DNA of 64,000 nt from Bettongia penicillata ogilbyi (taxonomy: Eukaryota > Chordata > Mammalia > Diprotodontia > Potoroidae): assembly GCA_023548195.1 (NCBI GenBank), contig JAJHZJ010000061.1, positions 6,092,373-6,156,372 on the forward strand. Reading direction: 5' to 3'. Shown piece after piece: positions 9,976-22,409 of this stretch (its first letter is position 1; every line of letters begins with the position of its first letter). The notes beneath the pieces are model-generated. The model had not been told where the DNA came from, ran no database searches, and saw only the letters and a program-made list of their open reading frames with translations. The position numbers and the translations under genes were made by a program.

Positions 9976-10384
9976 CAGGTGAATTAGACAAAAGGGCTTG
10001 TGTATTTATCAAGGCCAATTCTTCATCTGCAATCAAATCATTTTCCACCATATTTGTTCCACTAAATGTTTTTAATGTTGTCACTTGAGGAGAATTCAGT
10101 GTACTTTTCTTTATGGGTTTGCTGTAGTTGTTGCCACAGCTCCGTGGTGGCTGAAATGCTTTCTGTGCAGCTGGAGAAACAAATGTACAAACTGGGCTAA
10201 CTGGTGGAGGTAAAGGCAGTCTACTGAAGAAATCCAACGATCTTCTTTTCTTGCAAATTCTGGCGTCATCCATTTTTCTATCTCCTTTACAATCTGATGT
10301 TGGGGTTATTTTGACAGGGCAGGTGATGAGACCAGAATTCCCTTCAGGACAGTGATGACTTGGTTCACTATGAGAAGTGGATAT
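9971..10384 (-). CDS. BRCA2: BRCA2 exon 27 (last coding exon, early stop)
   Basis: The acceptor is at 10385-10386 and the reading frame ends at TAA 9971-9973 (414 coding bases; human has about 609). It encodes the C-terminal RAD51-binding region: the nuclear localisation motif [17 protein letters not shown], then [20 protein letters not shown], then the CDK-site context LNSPQ that corresponds to human S3291. The last shared block is [16 protein letters not shown], followed by NSPE and the stop. In human the protein continues about 95 residues and includes a second nuclear localisation motif (RLKRR). Human MTPFKKF after the CDK site reads VTTLKTF here. The stop falls a few residues before the human K3326 position. 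Confidence 0.95.
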   Translation of the reverse strand: MSTSHSEPSHHCPEGNSGLITCPVKITPTSDCKGDRKMDDARICKKRRSLDFFSRLPLPPPVSPVCTFVSPAAQKAFQPPRSCGNNYSKPIKKSTLNSPQVTTLKTFSGTNMVENDLIADEELALINTQALLSNSPE

Positions 10385-10779
10385 CTAAAAAAAGGCAAAA
10401 ATCCAACAAAGAAAAAATAACCCTAAATAAAATAAATGTTTTAATAGCATAGGTCAGATTATTTAATAACAATTAATTATTAAGTAATCTTTCAGAAGGA
10501 AATATTTTAGAACAAAAGAATTTTAAAATAACAAGAAAAACAGATCGAAGGAGAAAAAAGGTGAAAATTTACAGGCTTAAATAGAGACAACAGTCTAACA
10601 AAAAATAACAAAGACAGATATATTCAAAAAACCATAATACTGTCTTGAATTTTAATTCTAGAAACAACTACTGCAATGCAAAATTTGAAATAAAAAATAA
10701 AAAAAATAATATACAGTAAGGGATGACACTCTTAACAAAATAATAAAGGTGGAAAAGGCATTCCTTAAAGTAATAGAAC

Positions 10780-11855
10780 TGAAAGGAACTTAAAATAGTA
10801 ACTGCCATCAACTGACTCTATGACACCCCTAACAAGTGTTCACTACTTTGCCTCAATCTGAGGACCTTTAGTGACAAGAAACTTCCCACCTTACTAGGCA
10901 GGTCCTTGGATATTTAGCTCACTCTCATTGTTATGAAGTTTCCATATACTAAAAAAAAAATCCATTGCTACTACCATTTATCTTTTAATTTTAGTTCTTT
11001 TGACGGGAGCTGTGCAGAATTAACCTAAAAATCCACTTTCACATGGCAACCCTTCAAACATTTCAAGATAATTTCCTTCTGTCCATCCCACTTCTCTCCA
11101 ATACATTATTCTTCAGGTTCCTTCCCAGCTCCTTTAATGGGAGTTCCATATAGCACGGTGTCACTCTCCTCTCCAGCTTAGTAATAATCTTTAGAAAAAC
11201 AACCAAACCCATTGAAAACCAAACAAACACTTCATATAAGCCTAACCAGAGCAGAGAATAAAGGTTACTCACTATACTTCTATTAATGTAGCCTAAGACT
11301 GAACTCTTATTTTTGGCTCTTATGACACAAAGTACACTCCTAACGAACTCTGAGTCAAATAAGATTTTTAGATTATTTTCACCTGAACTAATGTTTGACC
11401 ACAACTGTCCCTTCCTGTCCTTGCAGTTAATTTTTTTGAACCATGCAAGAACCAAGTGTATAAACCCCCCCTAAATTTCAATCATTTGCAGTCTGACTTA
11501 TAATTCTAGTCCAAATATTTTTGTATCCTAATCAGTCACTGAAATCTGTCAAATATTAGTTATAGCTCCTAGTTTCACTTCATCTGCAAATCTGACAAGC
11601 ATGTCAGATATAATCCATATGCCCAACTGTCCTGTGACACCCTTACTAGACACCTCCTCCTAGGACTACATCAGTTCATTCAATGACATTCTTTGGGTAT
11701 GGTTAGACAACCAATCAACGAACTTCTAAATTCATTTAAATACGCTGATGTGTTGAGACCTCTTCATCTTGTCCCCAAGGATACCTTGACAGAGTCAGAA
11801 CAAATGCTTTGTTGCTATCCAGGAATAATCATAGTGGTAAAAAGAGCCCAGGATT
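10780..11855 (-). mobile_element. CR1/L3 LINE fragment, antisense
   Basis: Lies in intron 26. It shows the antisense CR1/L3 order: 'cttcaaacatttcaagataa', 'cttaatctgcaaatctgac'-like block near 11580, 'ttgggtatggttagacaacc', 'cttgtccccaaggataccttg' and 'caaatgctttgttgctatcc'. Strongly degenerate. Confidence 0.7.
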
Positions 11856-11864
11856 CTACAGCAC

Positions 11865-11990
11865 TTTACAGAGCTTGATCTCCTTTAATCCTCATAAGAA
11901 CTTTGTACAGTTGGTACTATTATTAGACCCACTTTAGAGAGGAGGAAACAGGTTGGGAGAGGTTAAGTGACTTGCCCAAATGTATATGAC
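11865..11990 (-). mobile_element. MIR-type SINE fragment
   Basis: Shows 'tttaatcctcataagaactttg', 'gaggaaacaggttgggagagg' and 'ttaagtgacttgccc'. Confidence 0.8.
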
Positions 11991-12072
11991 TACCATTTTG
12001 AAATAAATGTTTGCATCTATTACTAAACATCACATGGTCACTTTGCACATGATCTTAGTCACATCAACTTAC

Positions 12073-12213
12073 CACACGGCCCAGGCCAAGTCTTGCTTGA
12101 GGAGAAGGTGAGTCTAAATTATATTCTTTGAGTGCATTCGGTTGTTTGGAATTATATGTATTAATCAGATGAATAAGTTTATTTTCTGCATCATTGCAAA
12201 ACAGGTCAATATT
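12073..12213 (-). CDS. BRCA2: BRCA2 exon 26
   Basis: 141 bases, two codons shorter than human. It encodes NIDLFCNDAENKLIHLINTY and the following linker, homologous to the human segment that closes OB-fold 3 and leads to the C-terminal tail. The donor GT is at 12071-12072 and the acceptor AG at 12214-12215. Confidence 0.94.
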
Positions 12214-12814
12214 CTAAAATGACAAATTTTTAAAAACTTTGTGAAATGGAAACCACAACAACAGACTTATAAATTTAGAGCTGGAAAGAGTCTTAAGAGG
12301 TGATCTATCTAAGCCCAATCTCTTCACAATCTGTGTTTCAAGATATATTTAGGAACTGAAATCAAAGGATGAGGTGAGAAAGCAGGGCCTGGAGAAATGA
12401 TGATGGCCCCAAAAACCCTAAGACATAATTCAACATCTAACAGGGCCTGCCCTCACCAGAGGCCAATGTTGGCAGACCTGGAGCCCAAGCTAATCAGGTT
12501 ATTCATACAAACAAAAGAAGAAGTATGACAGGGAGAGACAGACAAAAAACCACTTGTTATTCTTTCAAGTAAAAGGTAGGGGCCTGCCTTCCTTCATTTA
12601 GATAATACAAAAGAATCTGACATAGATTTAGGCAAAATGTACTCCTACTATTACAGGGTATGGTGAAAATAATTTTCCCATAAAGAACTACATATATCAC
12701 AACATCAAGGCAAACAGCCTAAAATGTTGAGGTGAATCTTAAACATAAACACATAGTTTATATATAGTTTCTGACAACTCAATGCTAACTTATACAGTAG
12801 GCACCACAGTGATT
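12214..12814 (-). other. Intron 25, unassigned part
   Basis: Near 12265-12345 there is a block like 'agagctggaaagagtctta...gatctatctaagcccaatc', seen in old SINE/CR1 tails. Otherwise I recognise nothing. Confidence 0.4.
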
Positions 12815-12965
12815 TGTTGTTGCTGTGAAGTTTTAGTTGTATCTGACTCTTTGTGACTTCATTTGTGGTTTTCTTGGTAAAGTTACTGCAGTGGTCTATC
12901 ATTTCCTTCTCCAGCTTATTTTACAGATAAGGAAACTGAGGCAAACAGGGTTGAGTTACTTGCCC
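12815..12965 (-). mobile_element. MAR1-type marsupial CORE-SINE fragment
   Basis: Shows 'ctgactctttgtgac', 'tttcttggtaaagttactgc', 'catttccttctccagc' and 'gaaactgaggcaaacaggg', the characteristic antisense order of this SINE. Confidence 0.85.
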
Positions 12966-13191
12966 AGGAATTTCTGATGTTTAACCTATGTAGGCCCTTC
13001 AATGGTTTGCATCTCTTGTCTTCCTTCCTATGCTTTTCCTTAACTAAGTCAATCAATGTAAAGGCCACTTCTTTCTTCCTTAGCACTGTTTCATGCCAGA
13101 TTGAGCCTGAACATCTAACTTTCATTAAATAAAAGTTTCCTGCTATTTTTACTACTTTAAGACCTATGGTTATAATAAGAAGCAATTTTAC

Positions 13192-13436
13192 CTCAACAGA
13201 ACTTTTCAACTTGTTGAATATCTCTTGAAAATGACTTTCCTTTGGACTGGCAGAAAATGAAGAAAATTCTCCAGCAAATAAGGTGGGGATTCCTGATCTT
13301 GACTCTGCCTTCCACTGAAGGTTGCTTGCAGCTATCAATGTATGCAGTTTAATAATATCTTCATTAAGGTCTATCCAAAACTTTACTGCTAATAAATTAA
13401 AATATTCATCTGACAAGTACACCAAGGGGGCAACAC
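13192..13436 (-). CDS. BRCA2: BRCA2 exon 25 (OB3)
   Basis: 245 bases, identical in length to human. It encodes [20 protein letters not shown], then IAASNLQW and [20 protein letters not shown], a highly conserved part of the third OB-fold that contacts single-stranded DNA. Acceptor and donor fit at both ends. Confidence 0.96.
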
Positions 13437-13674
13437 CTGGAATTTTTTTTAAAAAGAATAAATATATTTACCATGTATACAGGAGGACAAATTCAGAAAT
13501 GCACACAAATACAAATGTGCCTAACTTATTTTTAACATATCCCAATGATAAAAACAAAATTAAAGCAAATTAATTTGGAAAAATCTCAAGAGTCTCTTAA
13601 ATGATCTATCCCCAATGAGTGACTAAGAATTCCACATCAATCAAGGTCAGAGACAGACTATAGTAATAATGATG

Positions 13675-13890
13675 GTATTAATATTTTATAGCACTCTAAG
13701 TTCTGCATGCCACTAATCACATCTCATTTGATCCTTACTGCACTCCTTAAATGAGAGCTATTAATATTCCATTTTATAGACTGGTTAAGTGACTTGTCCA
13801 GGGTCACACAGCTGGTGTTCAAGGCAGAGTTCTAACACAGGTCTTCCTGACTCTAAGTCCAGGGCTCTATTTACTACACCCCCTAGCTTA
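13675..13890 (-). mobile_element. MIR-type SINE
   Basis: Antisense MIR: 'catctcatttgatcc', 'ggttaagtgacttgtccagg', 'gtcacacagctgg' and 'ggtcttcctgactctaag'. Confidence 0.85.
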
Positions 13891-13899
13891 AGAATGGAT

Positions 13900-14045
13900 T
13901 AAACAATCATATGGTTGTATCATCAGCCCCATTTGGACATGTGGGTATTCAAATGAATGGGAAACAATAGGAAGAGATGAAGAAAACCCATTAAGACCAA
14001 ATTACTCTTTGAGAACGAAGGACGAACACAACAACAATAACAACT
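13900..14045 (+). mobile_element. 3' end of an RTE-type SINE with CAA tail
   Basis: Ends 'tttgagaacgaaggacgaac' followed by an acaacaacaa tail, the end shared with the copy at 63240-63545. The family name is uncertain. Confidence 0.6.
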
Positions 14046-14589
14046 TCAGTGAATGAGACAGACAATTTGAATGGGTTCCTGTTGCATAAACAACAAAATA
14101 TTTTAAAGATCAAAAAGAAATGACTTGGTATAGATAAAATCATATTTTGGTCTGGGCAAATATTTATTAATTTTTACAATATAAGAATTAAAGACCGTAC
14201 ATAAAGTTAGCTTGTTACATTAAAATCTACATTTGAAAAATTCTTCTTCTTAAATGTTCCAAAGTGAAGACACTCTGTTTGGAATCAGTCAGGAAATCCC
14301 TGGGTCTGAACTTCTGCCACTCAGAAGAGGAGGTATCAAAGATCACAAGCAAATTACCATCTCTCTAAGACTAAACTTTATCTTTGAAAGGTAAAAATGC
14401 TTGTAGTAGCAATCTTTTTGAAGGATTATGTGAAATCAAACAAGGTAAGCGAAGCAGAGAACTATGCGCATCTTAAGGTACTAAAGGGTCATTTTTTTTT
14501 CATTCGTATAGGCTTCACGGGCTACTCGGTTAAGTAAAGTAGTGAAGTGTGCAATATGTACCAAGAGCTTCCTCTAATGCTTTATAATT

Positions 14590-14812
14590 AATTTTGTTGT
14601 TGTTCTGTTGTTTCAGTCAAGGCTGACTCTCAATGACCCCATTTGGGATTTTCTTGGCAAAGATAATGGGGTGGTTTGACATTGAGGCAAAGAGGGTCAA
14701 ATGACTTGTTCAGGGTCACATAGCTAGGAAGTCTCTGAAGGAAATTTGAACCAATGAAGATGAGTCTTCCTGATTCTAAGCCCAGTGTTCTATCCATTGT
14801 ATCACCTTCTAT
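14590..14812 (-). mobile_element. MAR1-type marsupial CORE-SINE
   Basis: Shows 'tgaccccatttgggattttc', 'tggcaaagataatggggtgg', 'gggtcacatagctaggaag' and 'cttcctgattctaagccc'. The usual 'ccttctccagctcattttacag' block is missing, an internal deletion. Confidence 0.85.
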
Positions 14813-14955
14813 AATTAACAGTAGTCAGCTAATACTCATAATAATAACAAAAAGGTAAGAGATTAAAATAAATACAAAGTTACTACCATTACCCAGCAGG
14901 GACAAAATTCAGAACACATAAATAAAATGCCATGTACCAATCTCATGTAGAATAC

Positions 14956-15094
14956 CTGTTTTTTTGGTGATAAAAACCACAAACCCTACTACATCAACTT
15001 CGGCACAAGGGGGCTGGAAGGATGCATCCACTAACTTGATCAATGGCAGTGCTTCCCTTGGTTGATAAATTTGGAAGAGAATTTCATGAGAGAC
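14956..15094 (-). CDS. BRCA2: BRCA2 exon 24 (OB2/OB3)
   Basis: 139 bases as in human. It encodes [20 protein letters not shown] followed by [15 protein letters not shown], spanning the OB2 to OB3 transition of the DNA-binding domain. Confidence 0.96.
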
Positions 15095-15187
15095 CTACAA
15101 AAAACAGTGTTTAAACATTCAGGTTCCACAGATTTCATAAAACTAGTATAAATTTACTGTTTATTGTGAAAGTTAAAGGTTTCATAC

Positions 15188-15351
15188 CGGCAGCTGCTGA
15201 TATTGAGTTTTCTTTGTTGCTGTTAATCGGATTCGAGCTCTATCAGATTTGCTTTTAGATGGTGATGTTGCCAGGTGGTAGATTCTGTATCGATTTCCCT
15301 CCTTTAGCAGAGAATATATATCTGATAATGGACGCCAGATGCTCAATATAA
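15188..15351 (-). CDS. BRCA2: BRCA2 exon 23 (OB2)
   Basis: 164 bases as in human. It encodes [30 protein letters not shown] and ends KKTQYQQLP. Only 93 bases separate it from exon 24, a short intron also found in human. Confidence 0.96.
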
Positions 15352-15580
15352 CTATTTAAAAATAATATTTTAAAGTCAAGACCTGAGTTACATGAGCTAA
15401 CTTTTAAAAAAGGTAATGAAGTTCAAAAGAGAATTGGTTTAAGTTTTCATTAATAATTATATAAGCAATATAATTTACACAACTAATTTTCCATCTTGCA
15501 TTTGTAATTATTTAACCATAAAAGTTATTATGTAGATTAAAGAAACTAATGAAAAACATTTACATATTCTCAAAACGGAC

Positions 15581-15779
15581 CTGAATCTTCTTGTTTCTCA
15601 CAGCATACGACTCGTAACTTCCAAACCATAGTCACATCTCTCTTGGACAACCCTTGTTCCTCCAGTTCAGCAGCTGCGACAGCCTTTCTGAATTCTGACT
15701 GGAGCTGTGCTTGCTTTTTATCATTCAACATCTGCCTGTGATTACTCAAAGCTTTTAACTGCTCTTTGCTGAAACAGCC
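15581..15779 (-). CDS. BRCA2: BRCA2 exon 22 (end of tower, OB2)
   Basis: 199 bases as in human. It encodes [20 protein letters not shown], a charged helix and [10 protein letters not shown]. This is the descending arm of the tower helices returning into OB2. Confidence 0.96.
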
Positions 15780-17957
15780 CTGTGACCACAAAGAAAACTT
15801 CTTATATATGTACACATTTAAAAATGTTGATCAAAAAAATATTTAGAATAATGTTTTAAAATCTGTCTTTTGCAGCCAGTAGGGAAGACACTGGTTAGAG
15901 ATCAAAATGTGCTGAAAATCTTTATAGAGTAGGTAAATCTTGAAGGTGAGATTACTACGTGATATAATAATATAACAACATAATTATTTGGAAAATTAAT
16001 ATCATTTGAAGCCATAAACTGTTGTATTCTTTCAGTACCTAAGCAATTTCCTAATTATAATTTGGAATCTGGTATAGGTAAAAGTGATTTGTAATTTGTT
16101 AGGTCTAGGTTTGAATTCTGCCTCTAAGACTTAGTGTAACAGTAAGCACCCTGACATACACAGGGGTGGTGGTGGTGGTGGTGGTGGTGGTAGTGGTGGT
16201 GAGGGGGGTGCCTGCTATCACAGATTCTTAGATCTGCATTTATAAAAGGAAAGACAAGTTTTGAGGGGTCAACAATAACTTTAATCATTCACTAAATTCA
16301 ATGGGAAAAGTCAGCACCCTGAACTTCAGAGAAAATACAGAGAAATGTCAACAGACATGTTTCCAAATGTCTGACAGATCAACAGACAGATCCAACTGTC
16401 TGACCATAGTTACCAGAGAGGGAAGCACCAACATGTGGGTTTTCAAAGCTGGAGGCTGCTTAGCGTTTCCCAGAGACTCCATCTGGGCAAACATACACTT
16501 CCAGTCAGAAAGCCACCCTCACAGTGAGGTTTTTTAGAGCCACAGGTCATCACAACCCTTGAGAACCAGGGCCTCATTAATAAAACGTGTGGGCTTTACT
16601 ACAAATCTTCCCAGGCCCATTAATGGGTGGAGAAGATCTTCTTTAATCACATTATTCAATCAGAAGCACTTTATACAGAAACAAAAACAGCAAAAGATCC
16701 TACTTTGCTTGTCTTTACATTTGGTACCCACGATTTGTAAGCAAATCACGAACTCACAGAACCTTAATTTTCTTGTTTGTGAAGTGGGGATAGATCCTAT
16801 ACTATTTCACAGGTCAAATGAGAAAATGTACGTAATTTCCATAACCCACTTTGTAAACCCTGAAGTATTTTATGTTACCCATTCTTATGTTGACTTCTCA
16901 AGTATGGTTTCATACACTGACACTTTCTACTCCCTCCCAACACTTAAGTGTACTGCAATAACCATCATGTGGGAAATCACAACAGGACCTCACCCTAATA
17001 TAAGACAAAAATCTGCATGAAACTTTAGCCAAGGCTTCTGAAAGGCTTTCAGGTACTGACTTAAACATACTGCAGTAATAATTTCTTTAACCTTTTCTCA
17101 AACCCCAAGTTTACTGAGAGACACCATCAGAGGAAGCTGCCAACTTACAAGTCTCCTCTACTACAACTGTAATTTATTAGGGAATAGGGTAACTTAAAAT
17201 TCAATGTGATACTTTGTTTTTCTGATTAAAGAGAAAATTCTTACTTTTAGAAAGATTATTTCTTAAACTAGGAAATTTCTGAAATTGCATATTTGGTACT
17301 TTTCCATCCCGAGTCAGGACATTACTAAAAAATAGTAATATTTTACATACAGGTAACTTATTGTTCATATCAACAGCTAATTTTACAACCATTATGTTAC
17401 TGTGAAACTCCTTCAGTTGTTTTCAGTAGCTCAGTAGGAGTGGAGGAGGAAGGCAGCAGCAATAATCCAGAGCAAAGTCAAGAGTTGGAGGAAAGGAAGA
17501 TGGTGATGTAGGTATTCCTTAAGAAAAAAAAGAATGACTGGAGGGTAAGTATACTACAGCTACCATAATTTGGATTTGATGGAAAATTCTGACTGAGTAG
17601 AAGTCAAAAGAAGAAAGATGAGTAAGATCTATAAGGAAAACCTAAAGCAAATGAAATTAAGGGAAGACTTATGTATAAAGTGCCTGTAGTTGCAATCTAG
17701 GAGAGTGGTAATCAATAGTTCTCATCAGTCAGTTATCCTTCCACCTTTAATCCTTGGCAGCCAGTCCCTGAAATTTAGCTTCTTATTGCTATCTAATTTA
17801 AGAAATTACATCATCTTTCTTAGACTCCTGAGGGCGTACCATATATTCAATTACTATTTTAATGCATGAAGGAATGGAGTTGATGCAGTTTTCTAAAGTG
17901 CCCAATGTTTCCATCTTAGATGCTAGTGTAATTGGGCTTATCATCTAAATCACTCAC
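15780..17957 (-). other. Intron 21, largely unassigned
   Basis: Holds a (GGT)n tract at 16164-16202 and a MIR-like scrap near 16085-16140. The stretch 16270-16640 is more GC-rich than its surroundings and looks like an interspersed repeat, but I cannot name it. A 153-codon plus-strand frame at 16559-17020 has no recognisable motif. Confidence 0.4.
16164..16202 (+). repeat. (GGT)n microsatellite
   Basis: About a dozen GGT units with one AGT interruption. Confidence 0.95.
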
Positions 17958-18079
17958 CTCAATGTAGGCTGGATCTGGTGCATTCTTAACTGCTTCATAA
18001 AGGTCTGCACCATCCTGCAAAGCACGAACCTGATGTCTTGTTAAAATACGTGATGGCCCGTGCTGTCTTGCACTGTTCT
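17958..18079 (-). CDS. BRCA2: BRCA2 exon 21 (tower)
   Basis: 122 bases as in human. It encodes [20 protein letters not shown] and [13 protein letters not shown], matching the tip region of the tower domain with its three-helix bundle. Confidence 0.95.
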
Positions 18080-18779
18080 CTTTTTAAAAACGTAAAAGTA
18101 AAATGTCATTAATGTACATACATTCATTTACAACTTATAAAAATAAATCATAAACTAGTGAACCAAGTGACATAGAGAATACTCCAAAAGCTATATATAC
18201 TAAACCCAGAAAGCAATTATTAAGATTACAACTACTCCTCTAATAAAACCAAACTGGCCATCTCATTCCTTTGAAAGTAATACATTTATTACTATAGAAT
18301 AAAAAGGAAAGAATTTACTTATGTAAGTGTATTCAAAATAACAATGATCTAAGGACATGTTTTAAACCAATGATATCCCTGTTATTTTCTCTAAGATATG
18401 CAAATTATTATCATAGGAAAAGGTGAAGTATTAAACAAAATCTTCAAACAAATAAACAAAAAGGTAGATAGATCTACATGTGGTGGAAAAATTCACCTGC
18501 TGCCTCTAAATACTGTAGACTAGATACACAAACCAGAAATAAATATGGATATGGAGATTAAAAAGCTGTACAAATGAGAAATATAAGAAAAAGCTAAAGA
18601 AACTACAAGTTGACAACAGAGGAAGAGTCATCAAATAATCTTTCTCACAATCCTCCGTCCTTCAGAAGTTAAGTTGTCGTTTGGGATAAAGGGTGGTAAA
18701 TAGCATGGAAAGAGAATCTAAGAGTCACTGGGCTCCCATAGAATGATGAAACAAATAACTTGAATATCAAATTTTAAGA

Positions 18780-18905
18780 CAATCCAATACAATCTAATAA
18801 CTGTATATGAAATTACTTTATGCTGAGCATTGTGCTAAGTGCATGGGATACAATGAAAAAACAAAAAACCAGTGTGCCTGTCCTCAAAGGAGCTTACATT
18901 TTATT
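18780..18905 (+). repeat. Old interspersed repeat head
   Basis: Shows 'tgctgagcattgtgctaagt' and 'cctcaaaggagcttacatt', a block that recurs at 36000, 40590, 46820, 58990 and 61745. Confidence 0.55.
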
Positions 18906-19014
18906 GCTAAAGTGGACACAGCAGTGGACATGGTGATTATTTAGAACTGAGAGTGACAAGGGAAAAAACAGAGGGAAGAGAAGGAAATAAGCATTTACAT
19001 ACACACACACACTA

Positions 19015-19100
19015 ACTATAAGTGAGGCCAAATCTGAACTCACACTTCCTGACTCCAGGCCCAGTACCCTACCCACTGTGCCACTAGCTGCCTCCAAAAA
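19015..19100 (-). mobile_element. MIR/MAR1-type SINE fragment
   Basis: Shows 'cttcctgactccaggcccag', 'taccctacccactgtgcc' and 'actagctgcctcc'. Confidence 0.85.
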
Positions 19101-19149
19101 TGGCAAAACGAATCAATAAAACCAAAAAAATGAAGAAATGTAAAAAATT

Positions 19150-19330
19150 ATTAACAGGGTCATAAAATTAGAGCTAGGTCAGACTTCCTCATTTTTGTAG
19201 ATGATAAATTGAGGCCCAAAGAGAACAAGTGACTTGCCTATGATCACAAGGAAGTGACAGTCAGGATTTGAATTCAAATCTTCTAATCCCAAATTCAACA
19301 CTATTTCCACTGCACCTTTTCCTGGTACTC
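19150..19330 (-). mobile_element. MIR-type SINE
   Basis: Shows 'attgaggcccaaagagaac', 'aagtgacttgcctatgatca' and 'gatttgaattcaaatcttc'. Confidence 0.8.
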
Positions 19331-19400
19331 TCCAAAGTTCAGTAAGAAGAGGAGTCTCCCTTTCTAACAAGGCCACCCATGTGACCACATGCCTTCCATC

Positions 19401-19859
19401 TTTTTTTTTTTTAATAGTATTTTATTTTTTCCCCAATTACATGTAAAATTTATTCTTTTTTTTTTTTAATTTTGAGTTCCAAATTCTCTCCCTCTCTCCC
19501 CTCTCTGAGATAGTGAGTAATATGATGCAGGTTATACATGTACAATTATGTAAAACATATTCCATATTAGTCATTTTGGAGGACAAAGAAAGAGAGGAGG
19601 GAGGAAGGAAGAAAGAACGACTTTAGACTCCACCAGTTCTTCCTCCAGAAGTGGATAGCACTTTTCATCATGAATTCTTCAGGACTGTCTTAGATGACTG
19701 TATTGCTAAGAACAGCTAAGTCATTAACAGCTGTTCATCATACAAGGTTGTTGTTACCATGTGTAATGTTCTCCTGATTCTGCTCACTCCACTCTGCGTC
19801 AGTTTATGGAAGTTTTTTAGGTTGTTCTGAAATCATCCTGCTTGTCATTTCTTATAATG
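19401..19859 (-). mobile_element. 5'-truncated marsupial L1, antisense, with target duplication
   Basis: Begins with a poly(T) tract and 'attttattttttccccaat', then antisense L1 3' UTR blocks ('gttatacatgtacaattatg', 'catattagtcattttgg', 'tgttctcctgattctgctc'). It is flanked by the 11-base direct repeat TGCCTTCCATC at 19390-19400 and 19860-19870, so this is a clean target-primed insertion of 459 bp. Confidence 0.85.
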
Positions 19860-19874
19860 TGCCTTCCATCCTTT

Positions 19875-21800
19875 TCAGGTGCTTGTCTCCAGCCTGATTC
19901 CAGCACCCTCTGGGATAGAGTAATGACCCCTTCCACTTACTAATAGTCATTCTCACACCTGGTCACCCCAGGGATTCTGAGTCCCTGTAGGTCATCATCC
20001 AAATCCCATTCCCTACCATATTCCCATCCCTTTCAACTACACCCCTCCTCCAAAACCCACTCATTTCCTCCACTGTACCCTTTGGAATCCCTATTCCACA
20101 GGCAACAAACTTCTCTTCATCCTAAATCTTTTCTTCTCTTACTCTCCTCCATCTTCTAGATATCACTGAAACCTGGTTCCCTATTGATGATGTGGCCTCC
20201 TGGGCCACTTTCTTCCAATCCTGGCTGCACCTTCACTCATTCTCCTCAGCTTTCTGGTAGAGACAGGGGAGTTGAAATAAAACTCCTTGTTCTCCATTAC
20301 TACCTTTAGGTTCCTTCCCTATCTCCATCACTCAGTAACTTCTTATTTTAGTTTAATGCAATCCATATCTACTACCCAACCAAAACCTGGTAGCTAGATC
20401 TCAAGGTTACTCTCCTTCTTTACTCGATGAGTTTGGCACAAGCCTCACAACTTTCTCTCCTCTCCACCTCACACCTTCATACTTACGGATTTCACAATAC
20501 ATACTGACTGTGCCTCAAACATCCCAACCACTCAGTTCCTCAACCTACTCACTTCCCATGAGGTACTCCTCCACCCCACCTAAGGCACACAACAAAGATG
20601 TTCATATCCTTGATCTTGCCATGACCCACAAATGTATCACACTCATGCTTAAAATTTCCCAGTCCCCCTTATCCTGGCCATAATCTATTGACTTTTGGCC
20701 TTTCCATCTGCCTTCACTTAAACCCTACACTTCGTATATACCATGATCTTCAATCCCTCAATCTCTAAGTTCTAGAAAGCCTCTAGATTTTTCCTCAGGA
20801 CATTTCCCCCTCTGCACTAGTCATTTTCTCCTCTTTTCCCATATTTACTCTTTGGTGATCAGTTCAACTCTAAATACATTGTCCTCTTCTCTTGAATCTG
20901 AAGCCATCTTAATATTTCACTAATTGCACCCTGATGAACCTCAGTTTTGGATCACTCCCACAATTTACAGCTTTACACAAGCACTACTGAAATGAAGGTG
21001 AAGGAAATCATGCAGCTCTTCTCACTAGGTCTATTACAATTTTGTTACAAAACCTCAACTGTACTCTCGTTGCTACCACACAATTCTACCATACCTCCTT
21101 TAAATCACTATCCCAGTCCCCAAGGTGGCTCTTCTAAACCTTTTCATCCTTCTTCAAACCTCCCACGATTTCTCCTTCCCCCCACCCTCAGCTGAAAACC
21201 TTGCTTCCTAAAATTTACAGAAAAGATTGAGGCCATTTGCCATGAGCTTTCTTTTCTCCCCTTTCCCTCATTTCCTCTCAGTCATGTGCCTTCTGCCACT
21301 ACATCCTCTTTCATCACTGTCTCTTATGAAGATATGGCCTTACTGCTTATCAAGGCTAACCCCTTCACCTGAACAAATGATCCCACTGCATCCCCTCTCC
21401 TCCATCAGATTACTACCTCTATCATCTCCACTCTCACTTCAATATCTCCGTTTATTGGCCCATTCTCTACTGACTACAAATATGCCCATGTCTCCTTCAC
21501 CTTCAAAAAATCTTCACTTGATCTTTCCATCCCTGCTAACTACTGTCCTATATCTTTGTTGCCTTTGGTGGCCAAACCCCTTGAAAAGGCTATCCACAAT
21601 AGATGCCTCCACCCTCTTTCTTCCCACTCTTCTTAATTCCTTAAAAACTGGATTCCAACTTCATCATTACACCAAAACCATTTTCTCCAAAGTTATTAAT
21701 GATTTAAAATGACAAACCAACAACTTTTTCTCAATCCTCTTTTTCTTAAATTCTGAACCCTTTTGATACTACTAATAACCCTCTTCTCTTCTGGGACACT
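19875..21800 (+). mobile_element. L2 LINE, ORF2 part including reverse transcriptase start
   Basis: The plus frame near 21640-21705 reads KTGFQLHHYTKTIFSKVIND, matching the L2 motif SGFRPHHSTETALLKV. The stretch is broken by many stops. The 5' boundary is vague. Confidence 0.75.
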
Positions 21801-21844
21801 ACTCTGACCTGGCTCTCTAGCCACTGCAGCATCTAGCTACCTGA

Positions 21845-22330
21845 AAGGAGCCAGGCTATGAAGGGCTTCAAAAGCCAAAGAGAAGGTTTTTGTTGTATTT
21901 GATACTCATGTAAGCAACCTTAGGGTCATACTTGTAGGTGAGAGGAACTAATTAGGAAGGGCTTGGGATAGTACCTGAGCAGAGCTCTCAGGAAAGCTAA
22001 AGGATCTAGGAGGCATACAGGAGGAAACAGTACAACTTGGGGGACAGCTGATACAAAGTCCCAGGGGCAGAAGATGAAGTATCATCTACAAGATAAACCA
22101 ATGTGAGTACAAGAAAAACAATATGCCTGAGAAACACTATGTGAAGAAGGCTAATGTCAAATGGCATTATGGAAAGGCCAGCTGGAATCAGAGTGGATAG
22201 GGTTTTAATGTAAGAAAAAGGAGTCTCTATCAGATCCTACAAGTCAGAGGCAGCCACTGGAGCTTTCTAAACAACAGAGTGACATGTCAGATCTGTGCTT
22301 TAAGGACATCATTCTGCAGTTGGTATTTTC
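21845..22330 (+). repeat. Unclassified mammalian repeat, copy 1
   Basis: Shares ordered blocks with 40590-41240: 'gaagggcttcaaaagccaaa', 'gagtgacatgtcagatctg' and 'tgctttaaggacatcattc'. Class unresolved. Confidence 0.6.
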
Positions 22331-22409
22331 ACAAAAATGAAAATTTTGAACTAGCTCACTAAAAATTTTACACAGCTAAAAAAGAAGGGAAAACCAACTA
22401 GAATACTAA

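Noticed and set aside
16559..17020. A 153-codon plus-strand open frame in intron 21
   Set aside because: No recognisable domain, no splice or promoter support, and composition like the surrounding intron.
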